A stretch of DNA of 64,000 nucleotides from Calothrix sp. NIES-4105 (GTDB taxonomy: Bacteria; Cyanobacteriota; Cyanobacteriia; Cyanobacteriales; Nostocaceae). The position numbers and the translations under genes are program-made. Positions 62,213 to 64,000 of the stretch are shown piece after piece; the first letter of the stretch is position 1, and each line of letters opens with the position of its first letter. The notes under the pieces were generated by a model. That model was not told the origin of the DNA and made no database searches. It saw only the letters and a list, made by a program, of their open reading frames with translations. The DNA lies in the NCBI RefSeq assembly GCF_002368415.1, contig NZ_AP018290.1, positions 4,663,614 to 4,727,613 of the forward strand, given 5' to 3'.

Positions 62213-64000
62213 TTAATTTTGATGAATTGGTAATTGAACTGTGAACGTGGCGCCTTTATTTTCACCAACGCTAGCTGCTGCTACGGTTCCTCCATGTAAT
62301 TCGACTATTTGGCGAACAATTGCTAGTCCCAAACCTAATCCACCGTATGTACGTGTGATGCTGCTATCTGCTTGACGAAAGCGCTCAAATACATAAGGCA
62401 AAAACTCTGGGTTTATGCCTTTACCTGTATCTGTAACGGTGATTTGAGCATAATTAGATGTGGTGGCGCCCAAAGTTATCTGTGATAGTGTGATGCTGAC
62501 ATTTCCACCATTTGGTGTAAACTTAATTGCGTTTGTGAGTAAGTTACATAAAACCTGTTGTAATCGATTTATATCCCCCATCACTAAACAGCGAGTTGTT
62601 TGTACGAATTGTAAATTTATGGATTTCGCATTTGCCGCAAGTTGCACTGTGTCTATTGCTGCTTGGATAATTGATTCTAAGTTCACTACTACTGCATTGA
62701 GGGTAAATTTACCTCGTAATATTCTGGAGACATCAAGTAAATCGTCTATAAGTTGATTTAATAGCTTAGTGTTACGTTCAATGGTTTCTAACGCGCGCTC
62801 GTTTTTAGCTTCATCGAGTTTACGTGAACGCAATATTTTAGTCCAACCCAAAATAGGGTTAAGGGGAGTTCGCAGTTCATGGGAAAGTACAGCTAAAAAT
62901 TCGTCCTTGATGCGGTTTGCTGACTCTGCTTCGTTACGAGCAATTTGTTCGCGTTCTAATAATTCGTCTTTTTCTTGATTTGATTTTTGTAACTGGATAT
63001 TCGCTTGCTCTAATTGTTGACTAAGTTGAGCTTTGACTTGATATTCTGCCGCGCGCACCCGTTCGACAGCAAGCATTGTTTGCATCGTAGCTTGTTCGGT
63101 AATTGCAGAACCAATTAATAAGCTGACTCCACACTGCACGAATAAACTGAGTTTGTGAACTTGTACGATTTCTAAATTAAACGGTACGAGTGAAGTATCC
63201 GCATTGGGAAAATTTATAATATAAGCCACAACCGTTGCAAATACACAAAAGCTTGCTGTAAGTGTACCACCAATAATTTGAAAGCGAGTTGCAGCCCAAA
63301 TAATTGGGATAAAGTTCAAAAAGGAGTAGTTCTGAGACAACATGCTGGATGTATCAGCTTTTTGTACGGTTGTTATAGCTGTAAATATACAGAGAATTAA
63401 AATAATGATTGCTTCCAACCAATTTGTAATAATAATTTGTAACGCGGCTTGTTTAGAACTAGTACTATTATCAGTCGGCGCCGTTAGTTGTACGGAGGGT
63501 TGGGAAGATTGTTGACTTCTGAACCCAATATAGCCACCCATTGTTAAAAATGGCGTAAACAGTAGCAAAAGTAAAGGTGTGATAGCCATAACTCCAACAG
63601 CATTTCCTAACCACCACCGCAAAATATTTTCACTCAAGGAAAGCCACGGCATTTTACCGACAGTTGAAAGCACCAAACAACCAACCGATGCAGAAGCTCC
63701 ACAACCTAGTATTGGTGCGCTGATAATAAAAGTTACTGCATCTGTTAAGCGTTTAAAATCAAGTTTACTACGCCAAAAATAACGAAATAGCAGTAAAGCT
63801 ACTAAAGGTTCTGTAATATCCGTCAAACTTGCGAGTCTATACCAGCCATCATTACCCCATAGATGTGACATTGAGAAGGAAGCTATCCATGTCAAGATAA
63901 CTCCTATCCAACCAAACCATAAGCTCAGTGCTACTGCAACCCCAGACGGCGGAAACCATAAAGAAATTGCTGGACTAACTCTAAAAATCAATGCAACGTA
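62213..64000 (-). CDS. MASE1-type membrane sensor histidine kinase (N-terminus outside window)
   Basis: At least 592 aa; the frame stays open to the right edge, so the start is beyond it. MASE1 membrane domain (WFPPSGVAVALSLWFG, about eight helices), a coiled-coil linker (LEQANIQLQKSNQEKDELLE), HisKA with the phospho-His in FLAVLSHELRTPLNPILGW, and HATPase motifs NAIKFTPNGG, DTGKGI and GGLGLGLAIV. There is no receiver domain in the visible part. The ligand is unknown; the partner regulator is not adjacent. Confidence 0.9.
   Translation of the reverse strand, partial: YVALIFRVSPAISLWFPPSGVAVALSLWFGWIGVILTWIASFSMSHLWGNDGWYRLASLTDITEPLVALLLFRYFWRSKLDFKRLTDAVTFIISAPILGCGASASVGCLVLSTVGKMPWLSLSENILRWWLGNAVGVMAITPLLLLLFTPFLTMGGYIGFRSQQSSQPSVQLTAPTDNSTSSKQAALQIIITNWLEAIIILILCIFTAITTVQKADTSSMLSQNYSFLNFIPIIWAATRFQIIGGTLTASFCVFATVVAYIINFPNADTSLVPFNLEIVQVHKLSLFVQCGVSLLIGSAITEQATMQTMLAVERVRAAEYQVKAQLSQQLEQANIQLQKSNQEKDELLEREQIARNEAESANRIKDEFLAVLSHELRTPLNPILGWTKILRSRKLDEAKNERALETIERNTKLLNQLIDDLLDVSRILRGKFTLNAVVVNLESIIQAAIDTVQLAANAKSINLQFVQTTRCLVMGDINRLQQVLCNLLTNAIKFTPNGGNVSITLSQITLGATTSNYAQITVTDTGKGINPEFLPYVFERFRQADSSITRTYGGLGLGLAIVRQIVELHGGTVAAASVGENKGATFTVQLPIHQN

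Noticed and set aside
1-64000. CRISPR arrays or cas genes
   Set aside because: No regularly spaced 25-40-bp repeats with unique spacers and no Cas-like proteins were seen. The repeats at 50511-50590 have no spacers, and those at 59985-60650 are too long and too few.

Overview
The window is chromosome-like DNA from a filamentous, probably heterocyst-forming cyanobacterium (Nostocales; Calothrix/Rivularia-like is a guess). The grounds are an SLH-OprB porin, a UrtA-type urea-binding protein, a cyanobacterial-type glutamate-cysteine ligase, an AAA/WD40 fusion ATPase, heptanucleotide tandem repeats and AT-rich DNA. The usual cyanobacterial octamer GCGATCGC is almost absent (one copy found, near 12611). 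The hexamer GGCGCC instead recurs roughly 75-80 times and GCGCGC about 35 times by eye. Gaps in GGCGCC coincide with mobile DNA.

Layout. 1-13.7 kb is ordinary backbone: the 3' part of recF, a small conserved protein, a PEP-synthase-like protein, a BaeRF3-type protein, a DUF1361 membrane protein, a secreted low-complexity protein, an SLH/OprB porin, a carboxyl-terminal protease and a NarL-type two-component pair. 13.8-14.6 kb is transposase debris. 14.6-20.2 kb is a tight minus-strand operon of eight unassigned genes: a HTH regulator, a P-loop ATPase of FtsK/TraD type, several small membrane proteins and a predicted cell-wall enzyme. It looks like an undescribed transfer or envelope machine. 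20.2-24 kb has a VapBC-like toxin-antitoxin pair, plasmid-like hypothetical genes and a multiply broken gene.

24.1-27.6 kb carries a 1,155-aa AAA ATPase fused to 14 WD40 repeats. 28-36 kb is a composite of mobile elements: an ISKra4-type transposase copy between two 245-bp inverted repeats that copy the 5' region of a pentapeptide-repeat gene, then an IS607 recombinase interrupted by a group II intron that is itself interrupted by a second group II intron, followed by a WD40 gene fragment and an IS5-type fragment. 36-43.7 kb has a PD-(D/E)XK-like protein, a lone urtA, a decayed IS66-type transposase, a small HTH protein and a tyrosine integrase beside tRNA-Met(CAT).

44-57 kb is backbone again: a LysM/M23 peptidase, trmL, gshA, a histone-deacetylase-family protein, a mechanosensitive channel gene with two in-frame stops, an HPP protein, a TspO/MBR-related membrane protein, and an amidohydrolase / isochorismatase / cupin group that may salvage nitrogen from small amides or heterocycles. 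57-62 kb has a protein made of two copies of one domain, a ParDE-like toxin-antitoxin pair, a hydrolase pseudogene, and a set of long direct repeats carrying ACTGGGG/CCCCAGT hairpins beside a protein with two copies of a short domain. The same hairpin also lies inside that protein's gene. The window ends in a MASE1-type histidine kinase that runs off the right edge.
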